Assembly: GCF_003574965.1 (NCBI RefSeq)
Contig: NZ_CP032317.1
Span: 744,001 to 808,000 of the forward strand
Direction: 5' to 3'
From: Hymenobacter oligotrophus
GTDB lineage: Bacteria > Bacteroidota > Bacteroidia > Cytophagales > Hymenobacteraceae
Length of the DNA: 64,000 nucleotides
Shown: one piece after another, positions 18,184 to 27,237 of the stretch
How the letters are laid out: each line of letters starts with the position of its first letter
Position numbering within the stretch: position 1 is the first letter of the stretch
Notes under the pieces: generated by a model
The model's input: the letters and a program-made list of their open reading frames with translations, nothing else
Told to the model about the DNA's origin: nothing
Database searches by the model: none
Translations under genes and position numbers: made by a program

Positions 18184-20865
18184 ATGACGCAGGAACAACT
18201 ACGTTTGGCCGATACCAAAGCGCAAACGGCGCACTGGCAGCGGTTTGGACCATACCTAACCGAACGCCAGTGGGGCACCGTACGCGAAGATTATAGTGCC
18301 GAAGGCAACGCCTGGGACCACATTACCCACGACATGGCCCGCAGCTACGCCTACCGCTGGGGCGAAGAGGGCATCGGCGGCATTTCGGACCACCGCCAGC
18401 TGCTGTGCTTTTCGGTGGCGCTCTGGAACGAGCAGGATGGCATTTTGAAGGAGCGGCTGTTTGGCCTCACCAACGGGCAAGGCAACCACGGCGAAGACGT
18501 GAAGGAGAGTTATTACTACCTCGACAACACGCCCTCGCACTCCTACATGAAGATGCTGTACAAGTATCCGCAGCAGGAGTATCCGTACGTGGAGCTGGTT
18601 GAGGAAAACGCCCGCCGCACCCGCCACGAGCCCGAATACGAGCTGCACGACACCGGCATCTTCGACGAAGGCCGCTACTTCGATGTGTTCATCGAGTACG
18701 CCAAAGCCGGCCCCGACGACATCCTCATACAGGTTACCGCCCACAACCGCGGCCCCGAGGCGGCGCCCTTGCGCTTGCTGCCGCAAGTGTGGTTTCGGAA
18801 CACCTGGGCCTGGGGCACCGACGATTACCGCCCCGCCATGCGCCAAGCCGCGCCCGGCGTGGTGCAAATCGACCACAAGGAGCTGGGAACCTACTGGCTG
18901 TACTGCGACGAAGCGCCCGAACTGCTGTTTTGCGACAACGACACCAACGGCGCCCGCCTCTACGACTTGGAGGCCACCGAGCTGTACTTCAAAGACGGCA
19001 TCAACGACTACGTGATAGATGGCAACGCCGAGGCCGTAAACCCTGCCCGCCAAGGCACCAAAGTAGCCGCCCACTACCGCACTACGGTAGGGCCGGGGAA
19101 AGCGCATACCGTGCGGCTGCGCCTCAGCACAACCGAACACCCGCAGCCCTTTGCCGATTTTGCCGAAGTGGTAGCAGCGCGCCTGCGCGAAGCCGACGCC
19201 TTTTACGCTGAGCTGCAAGAAAAACTGCCCGATGCCGACGCCCAAAACATTCAGCGCCAAGCCCTGGCCGGCATGCTCTGGAGCAAGCAGTTTTACTACT
19301 ACGACGTAGCCCAATGGCTCGAGGGCGACCCCGCCATGCTGGCCCCGCCCGCCGAGCGCCGCAACGGCCGCAACAACAACTGGCGCCACCTCTACAATGC
19401 CGACATCATCTCGATGCCCGACAAGTGGGAGTACCCGTGGTACGCCGCCTGGGATTTGGCCTTCCACTGCGTGCCCTTGGCTATGGTCGACCCGTACTTT
19501 GCCAAAGGCCAGCTGCGCCTGCTCACCCGCGACTGGTACATGCACCCCAACGGCCAGCTGCCTGCCTACGAGTGGAACCTGAGCGACGTGAACCCGCCCG
19601 TGCACGCCTGGGCCACTTGGCGCGTGTACAAGATGGACAAGAAGCAGAACGGCGGCGTGGGCGACCTGCACTTCCTCGAGTCGGTGTTTCACCGCCTCAC
19701 GCTCAACTTTACGTGGTGGGTAAACCGCAAAGACCGCAACAACCACAACATCTTCGAGGGCGGCTTCCTGGGGCTGGATAACATCGGCGTGTTCGACCGC
19801 TCGGCCCCGCTGCCCACCGGCGGCTACATCGAGCAGGCCGATGGCACCTCTTGGATGGCCATGTACGCGCTTAACCTGATGCGCATTGCGCTGGAGTTGG
19901 CCAAAACCAACCCCGTGTACCAGGATATTGCCAGCAAATTCTTCGAGCACTTCCTCTACATCGCCGAGGCCATGACCAAGGCCGGCGACGGTAGCTTTAA
20001 CCTCTGGGACGAGGACGACGAGTTCTTCTACGACGTGCTGCACCTGCCCGACGGCCAGCGTACCAAGCTGAAAGTACGCTCCATCGTGGGCTTGATTCCG
20101 CTGTTTGCCGTGGAGGTGCTCGACGAGGAACTGCTCGAGGCCATGCCCGATTTCACGCGCCGCCTGCGCTGGATGTTCGACAACCGCCCGCACCTGGCCG
20201 AGTTGGTCTCTAGGTGGCAAGAGCCGGGCAAAGGCGAACGGCACCTGTTGTCGCTGCTGCGGGGTCACCGCATGAAAAAGCTGCTCGAACGCATGCTCGA
20301 CGAAACGGAGTTTTTGTCGGAATACGGTATCCGGGCCCTTTCGTGCTGCCACCGCGACAACCCCTACGTGTTCCGCACGCTCGAGGCCGACTTCACCGTG
20401 ACGTACGTGCCGGGCGAGTCGGAATCGGACTTGTTTGGCGGCAACTCCAATTGGCGCGGGCCCATCTGGTTTCCTATCAACTACCTCATTATCGAGTCGT
20501 TGCAACGCTTCCACTTTTACTACGGCAAGGAGTTTCGGGTGGAATATCCCACCGGCTCGGGGCAACTCCACAACCTGCTCGAAGTGGCCACAGCGCTGGC
20601 CGGACGGCTGAACAAGCTTTTCCGGCGCGACGAAAACGGCTGCCGTCCCGCCCTCGGCAACTCCGAGTTGCTGCAGCACGACCCGCACTTCCGCGATTAC
20701 CTGCTTTTCCACGAGTACTTCCACGGCGACGACGGCCACGGCCTAGGTGCCAGCCACCAAACCGGCTGGACGGGCCTAATTGCGCGCCTGCTGCAAATGG
20801 ATCCTTCGCCTGAAACCACCCAAACCCACCAGCCCTCCGTGGCCAAAGGAGCCCTAGGTGGCTAG
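18184..20865 (+). CDS. GH63-like (MGH1) alpha-glucosidase family protein
   Basis: 893-residue cytoplasmic-looking glucosidase without signal peptide. It has an N-terminal beta-rich domain ([41 protein letters not shown]) and a C-terminal (alpha/alpha)6 barrel with [31 protein letters not shown] and [20 protein letters not shown], as in mannosyl-oligosaccharide-glucosidase-like proteins. Substrate may be an alpha-glucoside such as a compatible solute or glycogen fragment. The ATG at 18184 follows TATACTTTGCG, a possible -7 element at 18170. The last codons include CCTAGG (20853-20858). Confidence 0.82.
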   Translation: MTQEQLRLADTKAQTAHWQRFGPYLTERQWGTVREDYSAEGNAWDHITHDMARSYAYRWGEEGIGGISDHRQLLCFSVALWNEQDGILKERLFGLTNGQGNHGEDVKESYYYLDNTPSHSYMKMLYKYPQQEYPYVELVEENARRTRHEPEYELHDTGIFDEGRYFDVFIEYAKAGPDDILIQVTAHNRGPEAAPLRLLPQVWFRNTWAWGTDDYRPAMRQAAPGVVQIDHKELGTYWLYCDEAPELLFCDNDTNGARLYDLEATELYFKDGINDYVIDGNAEAVNPARQGTKVAAHYRTTVGPGKAHTVRLRLSTTEHPQPFADFAEVVAARLREADAFYAELQEKLPDADAQNIQRQALAGMLWSKQFYYYDVAQWLEGDPAMLAPPAERRNGRNNNWRHLYNADIISMPDKWEYPWYAAWDLAFHCVPLAMVDPYFAKGQLRLLTRDWYMHPNGQLPAYEWNLSDVNPPVHAWATWRVYKMDKKQNGGVGDLHFLESVFHRLTLNFTWWVNRKDRNNHNIFEGGFLGLDNIGVFDRSAPLPTGGYIEQADGTSWMAMYALNLMRIALELAKTNPVYQDIASKFFEHFLYIAEAMTKAGDGSFNLWDEDDEFFYDVLHLPDGQRTKLKVRSIVGLIPLFAVEVLDEELLEAMPDFTRRLRWMFDNRPHLAELVSRWQEPGKGERHLLSLLRGHRMKKLLERMLDETEFLSEYGIRALSCCHRDNPYVFRTLEADFTVTYVPGESESDLFGGNSNWRGPIWFPINYLIIESLQRFHFYYGKEFRVEYPTGSGQLHNLLEVATALAGRLNKLFRRDENGCRPALGNSELLQHDPHFRDYLLFHEYFHGDDGHGLGASHQTGWTGLIARLLQMDPSPETTQTHQPSVAKGALGG

Positions 20866-20888
20866 CTTGCTTTCAGCATTTGTTAGCC

Positions 20889-20938
20889 CCCCAAAACCGA
20901 AGCCCGCCTTGATACCTGGGCGGGCTTCGGTTTTGGGG
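20889..20938. terminator. Strong bidirectional terminator
   Basis: Perfect 20-bp stem from CCCCAAAACCGAAGCCCGCC and its complement, loop of 10 bases. It lies between the 3' end of the glucosidase gene and the 3' end of the small minus-strand gene at 20949, so it can serve both. Confidence 0.85.
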
Positions 20939-20948
20939 CGTGGCGTTG

Positions 20949-21062
20949 TTACCGCTCGGTTTGCATTAGCTTGTTTAAGCGCGGCTGAATCAGCCAAATG
21001 CCCGCCGGAAATAACCACAGCAGCAGAAAGTCGGCTACAATCTTTGTGACAGTGGACGACAA
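20949..21062 (-). CDS. 37-residue putative membrane miniprotein
   Basis: Not recognised by name. The frame reads a single clear hydrophobic helix (residues about 8-26, IVADFLLLWLFPAGIWLI) followed by a short positively charged tail (QPRLNKLMQTER), a pattern of real single-pass miniproteins. There is no ATG: TTG at 21060-21062 is the best start, giving 37 residues, and an in-frame stop lies nine codons upstream of it. It ends 11 bases from the bidirectional terminator, exactly where a minus-strand gene should end. A second hydrophobic stretch is not seen. Confidence 0.45.
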   Translation of the reverse strand: MSSTVTKIVADFLLLWLFPAGIWLIQPRLNKLMQTER

Positions 21063-21191
21063 ATAAAGCTTAGTAAAAACAGATGCCAGTAATTAAGCTC
21101 AAGTAAGAAGCGCGCCATGCGAATTGCGTAGTGGAACTTGGATCAGCTTGTATAATAGCTACAAAAGCAATCCTTATTCGGCGGCCGGCGC

Positions 21192-21722
21192 CTAAAGCTG
21201 CGGCGGTAAGTAGCCGTTATTCAGTAACTCGCTGGGCGCAACACCCAGCTGATTCAAGAACCCGAGGCATTCGGCCTGAAGCTCCTGCAGGTTCCGCTGC
21301 CCTAGGTGGTCTTGTACTTCCACCTCCAAAAACTGCTCGCCGGTAGCAAAGAAATCGAGGTGAATTTTGATGTGCCCCAAACGGTAGATGCGGCGCGTTT
21401 TCTCGACGACACCTAGTACGGGGCGGCCGCCAAGTACCTGAGCCAGCAACTCCGGCGTAGGGTGCTGGTCGTAGCGGTACACTTGGGTGCGTTCGAGGCC
21501 GTGTTCGTCGGGAAGGCGCTCGTAGTGGATCAGGATGTGCTCGATGTTGCCTTCGCGCAGCTTGAGCTTGCCGCGCGAAGTGGCGTAGTATGTGTCGCGC
21601 TGGTGGTCGGTACCGATAAAGTGTGCCCCTAGGTGGCCAAGCCTCTCCGCAACAGAAGCTGCGTCGGGGCAGCGGGCCTTGGCTGAGAAATCCTGGTAAT
21701 GGGTGAGCTCATGACTGCACAT
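21192..21722 (-). CDS. CYTH-domain protein (class IV adenylate cyclase/thiamine triphosphatase-like)
   Basis: 176-residue protein of the CYTH fold, a beta tunnel that binds triphosphates. Family pattern residues appear in order: an N-terminal ELTHYQDFSAKA region (in place of the usual ExExK), QRDTYYATSRGKLKLREG, LIHYERL, VVEKTRRIYRLGHIKIHLD and EQFLEVEVQ. The layout (class IV cyclase CyaB-like) is clear, but whether it makes cAMP or hydrolyses a triphosphate cannot be told. No partner gene is adjacent. Confidence 0.8.
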   Translation of the reverse strand: MCSHELTHYQDFSAKARCPDAASVAERLGHLGAHFIGTDHQRDTYYATSRGKLKLREGNIEHILIHYERLPDEHGLERTQVYRYDQHPTPELLAQVLGGRPVLGVVEKTRRIYRLGHIKIHLDFFATGEQFLEVEVQDHLGQRNLQELQAECLGFLNQLGVAPSELLNNGYLPPQL

Positions 21723-21795
21723 TTGTTGGGAGGGGTTAACCCAAGGCTAGCGCTTAGGTAAATCGGCCCGAAGCGCTGCGGGTAAAGCTAAAAAC

Positions 21796-21826
21796 AAAAC
21801 GGCCGGGCTGATAGCCCGGCCGTTTT
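21796..21826. terminator. Terminator between CYTH and ankyrin genes
   Basis: Perfect 14-bp stem AAAACGGCCGGGCT / AGCCCGGCCGTTTT with a 3-base loop, 22 bases after the stop of the minus-strand ankyrin gene. On the minus strand the stem ends in TTTTGTTTTT, a good intrinsic terminator for that gene. Confidence 0.85.
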
Positions 21827-21848
21827 ATCAGCAGGAAGTAAGGTGGTG

Positions 21849-22301
21849 CTACTTCGATTTCTGCTCGATCAGGCTGATAACGTCTTTGTTGCCGCCGGTT
21901 TTGGCCGCGTTCAGGGCCGTGTTGCCTTGGCTGTCGGTGGCTTTGGGATCGGCGCCGCTGGCCAGCAGAAACTCCACCATGGCTTTGTCGCCTTTGGCGG
22001 CGGCAGCCATCAGGGCGGTTTCCTGACCGGCGTCTTTGGCGTTTACTTGCGCCTTATATTGCACGAGCTTCTTTACAATATCCAAATTGCCGTTGGTGAC
22101 GGCCGTAATCAGGTACGTGGTTTTGAAGCCGGGCATTACCTCGATGGCCGCGTTGGCATCGGCGCCGCCTTTCAGCAGGGTTTCCACGGCGGCAGCGTCG
22201 TTTTTCATCACTGCCTTAAACAAATCCTTGTTGGGGGCCTGGGCGGCGCTTGTAAACACCACGCCTAGCAGCAGGCCAAAAAAGAGCAGTAGTTTTTTCA
22301 T
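21849..22301 (-). CDS. Secreted ankyrin-repeat protein
   Basis: 150 residues. A signal peptide (MKKLLLFFGLLLGVVFTSAAQA) is followed by about four ankyrin repeats: KDLFKAVMKNDAAAVETLLKGGAD, a degenerate second repeat, GNLDIVKKLVQYKAQVNAKD, ETALMAAAAKGDKAMVEFLL and NTALNAAKTGG. Predicted periplasmic, probably a small protein-binding module; the partner is unknown. The ATG at 22299-22301 starts exactly at the signal peptide; an upstream in-frame ATG would add 20 unlikely residues. Confidence 0.85.
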   Translation of the reverse strand: MKKLLLFFGLLLGVVFTSAAQAPNKDLFKAVMKNDAAAVETLLKGGADANAAIEVMPGFKTTYLITAVTNGNLDIVKKLVQYKAQVNAKDAGQETALMAAAAKGDKAMVEFLLASGADPKATDSQGNTALNAAKTGGNKDVISLIEQKSK

Positions 22302-22501
22302 TGCAATAAGGTGGAGTGGGGCGGCGGAAGCCGTAAAAATACTACTTCTGCGCAACAGCACAATTCCTTATTTGCAACAGGCGTTTAACCGCCGGTGCTT
22401 CAGCTAAAAAAAGCAGCCCGGCTTGCGCTCTGGTTGCGCGAGCCGGCAACAAGCAAACAGGGTGCAGCCTAATTACCGCGGCCTGCTCCCTGCGAAAAAC
22501 C

Positions 22502-23545
22502 CTAGGTGCCGGAGGCCCTGCGGGCGGCCATGCGCCGGCCAATGGCTTGGGCAATTACGCTGGCCAGCAAAATTTGCAGCGCGTGGTAAAGCATGGTGGG
22601 CAGCAGCAGCACGCCCGTAGCGGCCGTGCCCGCAAACAGCACCTTGGCCATAACGGTACCGTGCACCAACGATTTTTTGGAGCCGCAAAACAAGGCGGTA
22701 ACCTGGTCTTCGGCCGAAAAGCCAAGCAGCTTGCTCAGGCCGATGATGACGGCGTACACCACGGCAAACAGCGCCACCATGGCTAGGGCCAGCAGCAGCA
22801 GGTCGGTGGGGCGAATGTGGCGGAACACGTTTTCGGCAAACGACTCGCAAAACGACGTATACACCATCAGCAGGATGATGCTCTGATCGAACAGCCGCAG
22901 GCCCTGCTTGTGGCGCTCGGCCCAAGCCCCGAAGCGGCCGTGCAGCAGCACGCCCAGCACCACGGGCAGCAACACCTGCAGGCCCAAATCGGCTGCCATG
23001 CCCCCTAGGTTTGGGCCGCCCGTGGCGCCGGTATGCAGCACCGCGCTTACCCACAGCGGCGTAAGCATAATGCCCAGCAAGCTGGAGATGCTGGCGTTGA
23101 AAATGGCCCCCGGCAAATTGCCGCCTGCGATGCTCACCATTACCACCGAAGTGGACACCGTGCTGGGCAACGTACAGAGGTAAAACACGCTGGCCCATAA
23201 CGTTTGGCCGGCCTCGCCGCCAAACCACGGGCGCACGGCCAGCGCCAGCAGCGGAAACACCCCGAACGTGATAAGCTGCACTACCGCATGGAGGCGCCAG
23301 TTGCGCATGCCGGCCTTCAGTTTTTCGGGGCTGAGGCGCAGGCCATACAGAAAGAAAATAGCCGCTACACCTAGGGTGGTAACGCGCCGCCACGGCACCG
23401 GGCTGCTGTTGCTGCCGATGCCGGGCGCCAGGTAGGCCAGCACCACCACGCCAATCAGCCCGAAGAAAAACCAATCGAGGCCGATGCGGCTGAGAAGCGT
23501 GCCTGAGCGGGTTGGCGGGCTAGCGGAAGCAGGGGCAGAGGGCAT
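22502..23545 (-). CDS. BASS/SBF-like transporter (bile acid:sodium symporter family)
   Basis: 347-residue membrane protein with about ten hydrophobic helices. IFFLYGLRLSPEKLKAGMRN, STVSTSVVMVSIAGGNLPGA and FCGSKKSLVHGTVMAKVLF match the SBF-like CPA transporter group (PF13593). Many relatives move organic anions or are linked to arsenite or pantoate transport; the substrate here is not predictable. The TAG stop codon is embedded in CCTAGG (22501-22506). Confidence 0.85.
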   Translation of the reverse strand: MPSAPASASPPTRSGTLLSRIGLDWFFFGLIGVVVLAYLAPGIGSNSSPVPWRRVTTLGVAAIFFLYGLRLSPEKLKAGMRNWRLHAVVQLITFGVFPLLALAVRPWFGGEAGQTLWASVFYLCTLPSTVSTSVVMVSIAGGNLPGAIFNASISSLLGIMLTPLWVSAVLHTGATGGPNLGGMAADLGLQVLLPVVLGVLLHGRFGAWAERHKQGLRLFDQSIILLMVYTSFCESFAENVFRHIRPTDLLLLALAMVALFAVVYAVIIGLSKLLGFSAEDQVTALFCGSKKSLVHGTVMAKVLFAGTAATGVLLLPTMLYHALQILLASVIAQAIGRRMAARRASGT

Positions 23546-23615
23546 AGCGAATAACCGGTAAGTGCCGGGCGCTGCAAGCTTACGCAGAACCTAGGCAAAC
23601 CGCTGCCAGCTGCCC

Positions 23616-23876
23616 CTATACCAACTGCCCGGTTACGCGCAAAATCAGCAGCACAATGGCCACCGCCAGCATGGCCAGAATAAGTAAGCTGGCCCATTTG
23701 GGGCGGCTGTAGGTGGGGTAGAGGCCCATAAGGGCAAAACCCGTGAACAAGGCCACGGAGCTTGCAATGCGCGGCCACGTGGTGCCGCCTTGCAAATTCA
23801 GGATCAGCGAAACGGCAATGGCGCCGGCAGCAAGCCAGTAGAGGTAGCGCGTGCGGGAGGCAGAGGAAAAGGCCAT
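23616..23876 (-). CDS. Small three-helix membrane protein
   Basis: 86 residues with three hydrophobic segments (about 13-30, 39-53 and 62-81): YLYWLAAGAIAVSLILNL, IASSVALFTGFALMGLY and LLILAMLAVAIVLLILRV. Not recognised. It lies 15 bases downstream of the CrtO-like gene on the same strand and probably shares its transcript. The ATG at 23874-23876 is preferred over one four codons upstream. Confidence 0.65.
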   Translation of the reverse strand: MAFSSASRTRYLYWLAAGAIAVSLILNLQGGTTWPRIASSVALFTGFALMGLYPTYSRPKWASLLILAMLAVAIVLLILRVTGQLV

Positions 23877-23891
23877 ACGGAGTAACAAATG

Positions 23892-24494
23892 CTAAAGCGA
23901 AGGATAGAGCTGCACCGCGCCGGGTTGCGCCCGCAGGCCCAGCCGGTGCAGGCGGGCACGGTGGTGGCGCTGCAGCACGATGGGGTAAAAATTGCCGAAC
24001 AAGTTGCCCACTGTGGCGCCGGCGGCCAAATCGTAGCGGCCTAGGTGCAGAAAGTACGGCAGCAGCAGCAATTGGGCTATTAAGGCCAGTAGGTGACACA
24101 TTTCGGCGCCTTGGGTATTGTCGAGCAATACGTGCAGCTGGGCCCGGCCGCCCCCGTAAAACGCCTGCCGGTGCCGCGGCTTGTGGTAATGGGCCCAGCA
24201 CAACAAGCGGCGCAGCCACTCAACGCGCAGGGTGCGGTAAAGCCGGCTGATGGTGCCGTGATTTACCGCGTTATAAAAGCCCGGCCCCGGCAGGCGGTGC
24301 AGCGGCACGGCCAGGCCCAGCATGCCAAACACCCCCGCCACTGCCGTGGTGCACGCAAACCCGCCCAGCCAAAACGCAGCGCCTACCGAGGGCTGCCCCG
24401 GGTGGTGCAGCAAGGCCTTGAGCAGGCTCCAGAGCGAGAGCAGCAACACGCCCGAAACGCACAGGTAAAACACGGATTTGCCAAGCTTGCTCAT
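23892..24494 (-). CDS. CrtO-like carotenoid acyltransferase family membrane protein
   Basis: 200-residue protein with four or five hydrophobic segments. The segment GNLFGNFYPIVLQRHHRARL closely follows the N..YPI.LQRYNR.R signature of glycosyl-4,4'-diaponeurosporenoate acyltransferase (CrtO) relatives. Members acylate sugar-linked carotenoids in staphylococci, and related proteins are common in pigmented Bacteroidota. No other carotenoid gene is in the window, so the substrate is uncertain. It is downstream of the DHA2 transporter, with a 29-base gap. Confidence 0.6.
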   Translation of the reverse strand: MSKLGKSVFYLCVSGVLLLSLWSLLKALLHHPGQPSVGAAFWLGGFACTTAVAGVFGMLGLAVPLHRLPGPGFYNAVNHGTISRLYRTLRVEWLRRLLCWAHYHKPRHRQAFYGGGRAQLHVLLDNTQGAEMCHLLALIAQLLLLPYFLHLGRYDLAAGATVGNLFGNFYPIVLQRHHRARLHRLGLRAQPGAVQLYPSL

Positions 24495-24523
24495 GTGTCG
24501 GAAGGATACGCCACGGCGTGGGC

Positions 24524-26116
24524 TTATTCGGCCAGCACCGGGGCCGCTGGGGCGTTGGTTTTGCGCAGCGGCAGCTCCGGAATCAGCAGGGTAGCGCCAA
24601 GGCCCAACACCACCAACCCCATGGTGATGCGGTAAATATTGTTGATAGCCACGACAAACGCCTTCCGCACCTCCGGCGCCAGTTGGCCGCCCGCAGGGGC
24701 CGCAACGGCGGGCAGGGCCGGGCCTTCGCTCACTACAACCTGCTTGGGCGAAGTTCGGCTGGTTGCTGCGGCTTGGGTGGGCAGCGTTTGGGCCAGTTGC
24801 AGGGTAAGCACGGTGCCCAGCAATGCCGCTGCCACCACGCCCCCAATTTGCCTAAAAAACTGGCTGGCCGAAGTGGCTTGCCCAATCAGGCGCGGCTCGG
24901 TAGCGTTTTGCACCGCCAGGGTGTAAAGCGGCATGCTGGGCCCCACGCCCACGCCGCACACAAACACGTAGAGCAGCACTTGCCAGTAAGTGGTACTGGC
25001 CGAGAGCGTCGTCATCAGCCAGAGGCCTACCAAAAGCAAGGCGCCGCCGGCCAGCATCCAGCGTTTGTACTGGCCGCCCCGCCTCGATACCATTTGCCCG
25101 GCCACGTTGGAGCCCGTTACCACACCTAGGGACAGCGGAATCAGGCTCATGCCCGCGCGCGTAGCCGAGGTGCCCAGCACGTTTACCATAAACAGCGGCT
25201 CGAAAATGATGATGCTCAGGAAGGTGCCGCCCAGCAGAAACAACGCTGCGTTGGCCGAGCGGAACACCGGGTTGCCAAACAGGCCGAAATCCAGAATGGG
25301 GTGTTCGGAGCGCACCGAGCGCAGCACAAATGTGGCCAATAGCAGGGACGCCGCGCCCAGCAAGCCCAGCGTGGTGGCCGAGGCCCACGGGTACGTTGCT
25401 TTGTTGAGCTGCAAGGCCACAATAAGCCCGCCTACTCCGCCAATCAGCAGCAAGGCAGCTGAAATATCGAGGCGGGTGCTGGCGCCGGTGGGGGGCAGCT
25501 TGGGCATGTTTTTCAGGATAAACCACAGGGCCACGGCACCTAGGGGCAGGTTCACGTAAAACACCAGCCGCCAGCCAGCCACGCCGGGCAACAGGTTGTC
25601 GCCTAGGTCGGTGAGCAGGCCGCCTAAAAAAGGACCCAGCACCGATGAAATGCCGAACACCGCGCCCACGTAGCCTTGGTACCGCCCGCGCTCGGCCGGC
25701 GGAAACAAATCGGCGATGATGATGAAAGCCAGGGCAAACAGCCCCGCGCCGCCAAATCCCTGCACCACCCGGAAAAAAATCAGCTGGCTCATGCCGTCGC
25801 CGAGCAACGGCAGCGGGCCAAACTCCCCGGCCAACCCGCACAGCGCCGAGCCGAGCAAAAACACCGATACGGCCACAATCTCGATGTTGCGCCGCGGAAA
25901 CGTATCGGCCAGTTTGCCATAAATAGGCACCAGCGCCGTGCTGGCAGCTAGGTAGGCCGTGGCCACCCACGTAAACCGCTCCAGCCCCTGCAAATCGGCC
26001 ACAATGCGAGGCAGCGCCGTCGACACGATGGTTTGATCGAGGGCGCCCAAAAACATGGCAATCAGGACGCCGGCCAGGGTAAGCATTCGGTCGCGGTGCG
26101 TAAGCGGGTGGTGCAT
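24524..26116 (-). CDS. DHA2-family MFS drug exporter (EmrB/QacA-like)
   Basis: 530-residue, about 14-helix proton-driven exporter. MFLGALDQTIVSTALPRIVADL with the acidic motif D1 (LDQTIV), YLAASTALVPIYGKLADTFPRR (motif A), FFRVVQGFGGAGLF (motif C region) and LGPFLGGLLTDLG are standard for EmrB/QacA. Substrates are usually lipophilic or cationic toxic compounds. The ATG at 26114-26116 gives a short cytoplasmic N-terminus; an in-frame upstream start would overlap the promoter region of the divergent TSUP gene. Confidence 0.88.
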   Translation of the reverse strand: MHHPLTHRDRMLTLAGVLIAMFLGALDQTIVSTALPRIVADLQGLERFTWVATAYLAASTALVPIYGKLADTFPRRNIEIVAVSVFLLGSALCGLAGEFGPLPLLGDGMSQLIFFRVVQGFGGAGLFALAFIIIADLFPPAERGRYQGYVGAVFGISSVLGPFLGGLLTDLGDNLLPGVAGWRLVFYVNLPLGAVALWFILKNMPKLPPTGASTRLDISAALLLIGGVGGLIVALQLNKATYPWASATTLGLLGAASLLLATFVLRSVRSEHPILDFGLFGNPVFRSANAALFLLGGTFLSIIIFEPLFMVNVLGTSATRAGMSLIPLSLGVVTGSNVAGQMVSRRGGQYKRWMLAGGALLLVGLWLMTTLSASTTYWQVLLYVFVCGVGVGPSMPLYTLAVQNATEPRLIGQATSASQFFRQIGGVVAAALLGTVLTLQLAQTLPTQAAATSRTSPKQVVVSEGPALPAVAAPAGGQLAPEVRKAFVVAINNIYRITMGLVVLGLGATLLIPELPLRKTNAPAAPVLAE

Positions 26117-26210
26117 TGGGCGTGGGGTTGCTGAAGCCTGGCATACGTAAAATACCCAGGTGGGAGTGCTACAACGACCGCTAAGAAGCATAATCGGCCC
26201 GACACACCGG

Positions 26211-26218
26211 CTATCTTT
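26211..26218 (+). promoter_or_regulatory. Possible -7 element of the TSUP gene
   Basis: TATCTTTA fits the Bacteroidota TAnnTTTG -7 consensus at seven of eight positions and lies 10 bases before the ATG at 26229. No good TTTG -33 element is visible at the expected distance. Confidence 0.45.
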
Positions 26219-26228
26219 ACGGCCTTTT

Positions 26229-27008
26229 ATGGAACACCTCGACGCTACGCTGGCGCTGCTTTGTGCCTTTGCTTTTCTGGCTGGTTTTGTTGACTCGATT
26301 GTGGGCGGCGGCGGGCTGATTCAGCTACCCGCCATGTTGCTGCTGCTCAAGGGCGTGCCGGTGCCCACGGTGCTCGGCACGGGCAAGGTGTCGTCGGTGG
26401 CCGGTACGGCGGCGGCGCTGCGGCGCTACGCGGGCCAAGTGCCCATTCGGTGGCAGGCAGTAGGGGCGGCGGCCGTTGCGGCTGGGGTGTTTTCGTTTCT
26501 GGGGGCGCGGGTGGTGTCGCTGCTGCCCTCGGAGCTGCTGCGGCCGCTGGTGCTGGGCTTGCTGGTAGTTATTGCCATCTACACCTTCTGGCGCAAAGAT
26601 TTCGGCTCCATTCATGCGCCGCGCCTTCCCGAAAGCCGCGAGCCATACTACGGCGTGCTCATCGGCGTGCTAATTGGGTTTTACGACGGGTTTTTCGGGC
26701 CCGGTACCGGCAGCTTTCTGCTGTTCGCCTTCGTCGGAGTTTTTGGCTACAACTTCCTGAGCGCGTCGGCCTCGGCCAAGGTGGTGAACGTGGCTACTAA
26801 CCTCACGGCCCTGGCTTATTTCGCCTACACCGGGCATATTCTGTGGCAAGTGGCCCTGCCCATGGCCGCCTGCAACATGCTGGGCTCCAGCCTAGGTGCC
26901 CGTACGGCGCTCAAGCAAGGGGTAGGCTTTGTGCGGGTGCTTTTCCTAGTGGTGGTCGGCGGCATCATTCTCAAGCTCGGCGCCGATACGTTCGGGCTGC
27001 ATTTCTGA
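26229..27008 (+). CDS. TSUP (TauE/SafE) family membrane transporter
   Basis: 259-residue protein with about eight hydrophobic helices in two repeats. FLAGFVDSIVGGGGLIQLPAM and GFYDGFFGPGTGSFLLFAFV are the paired TauE/SafE signatures. Members export or import small anions such as sulfite, sulfoacetate or organic sulfonates; the substrate here is unknown. The ATG at 26229 follows a TATCTTTA -7-like element. The TGA stop is directly followed by CCTAGG, then by a long inverted repeat. Confidence 0.85.
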   Translation: MEHLDATLALLCAFAFLAGFVDSIVGGGGLIQLPAMLLLLKGVPVPTVLGTGKVSSVAGTAAALRRYAGQVPIRWQAVGAAAVAAGVFSFLGARVVSLLPSELLRPLVLGLLVVIAIYTFWRKDFGSIHAPRLPESREPYYGVLIGVLIGFYDGFFGPGTGSFLLFAFVGVFGYNFLSASASAKVVNVATNLTALAYFAYTGHILWQVALPMAACNMLGSSLGARTALKQGVGFVRVLFLVVVGGIILKLGADTFGLHF

Positions 27009-27029
27009 CCTAGGGATGCAGCGCGGTGT

Positions 27030-27171
27030 AGCGCGGACTTTGGCTACGCCGACCTTCGGTTGTGGTCCGCGTCCCCGGATAGTAGCTTCTGCTACCTAGG
27101 TCGATTATCAGAGAAATGTATCTGGGGGCTGCGGACTACAACCGAAGGTCGGCGTTGCCACAGTCCGCGCT
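27030..27171. repeat. Long imperfect inverted repeat (MITE/REP-like)
   Basis: Left arm 27030-27075 and right arm 27124-27171 are reverse complements with only a few mismatches; both contain CCGACCTTCGGTTGT-type sequence and CAGTCCGCGCT/AGCGCGGACT ends. The 48-base spacer contains an inner hairpin (GTAGC TTCT GCTAC, 27082-27095) and CCTAGG at 27095. No coding sense is seen. It resembles a non-autonomous mobile or REP-like palindromic element placed between a TSUP gene and its terminator. Confidence 0.75.
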
Positions 27172-27180
27172 TCAACCAAA

Positions 27181-27220
27181 AAACCGGCCCGCCCCACCAA
27201 TTGGTGGGGCGGGCCGGTTT
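27181..27220. terminator. Perfect 40-bp palindromic bidirectional terminator
   Basis: Uninterrupted palindrome, 18-bp arms (AAACCGGCCCGCCCCACC) around AATT, located between the 3' ends of the convergent TSUP gene and the 27238 gene. The core ACCAATTGGT is shared with the palindrome at 62149-62200. Confidence 0.88.
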
Positions 27221-27237
27221 GCCTTGCTGTACCTGGG

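Noticed and set aside
18256-20739. An 827-codon open frame on the minus strand
   Set aside because: Antisense to the GH63-like glucosidase; Val/Gly/His-rich shadow composition and no motif.
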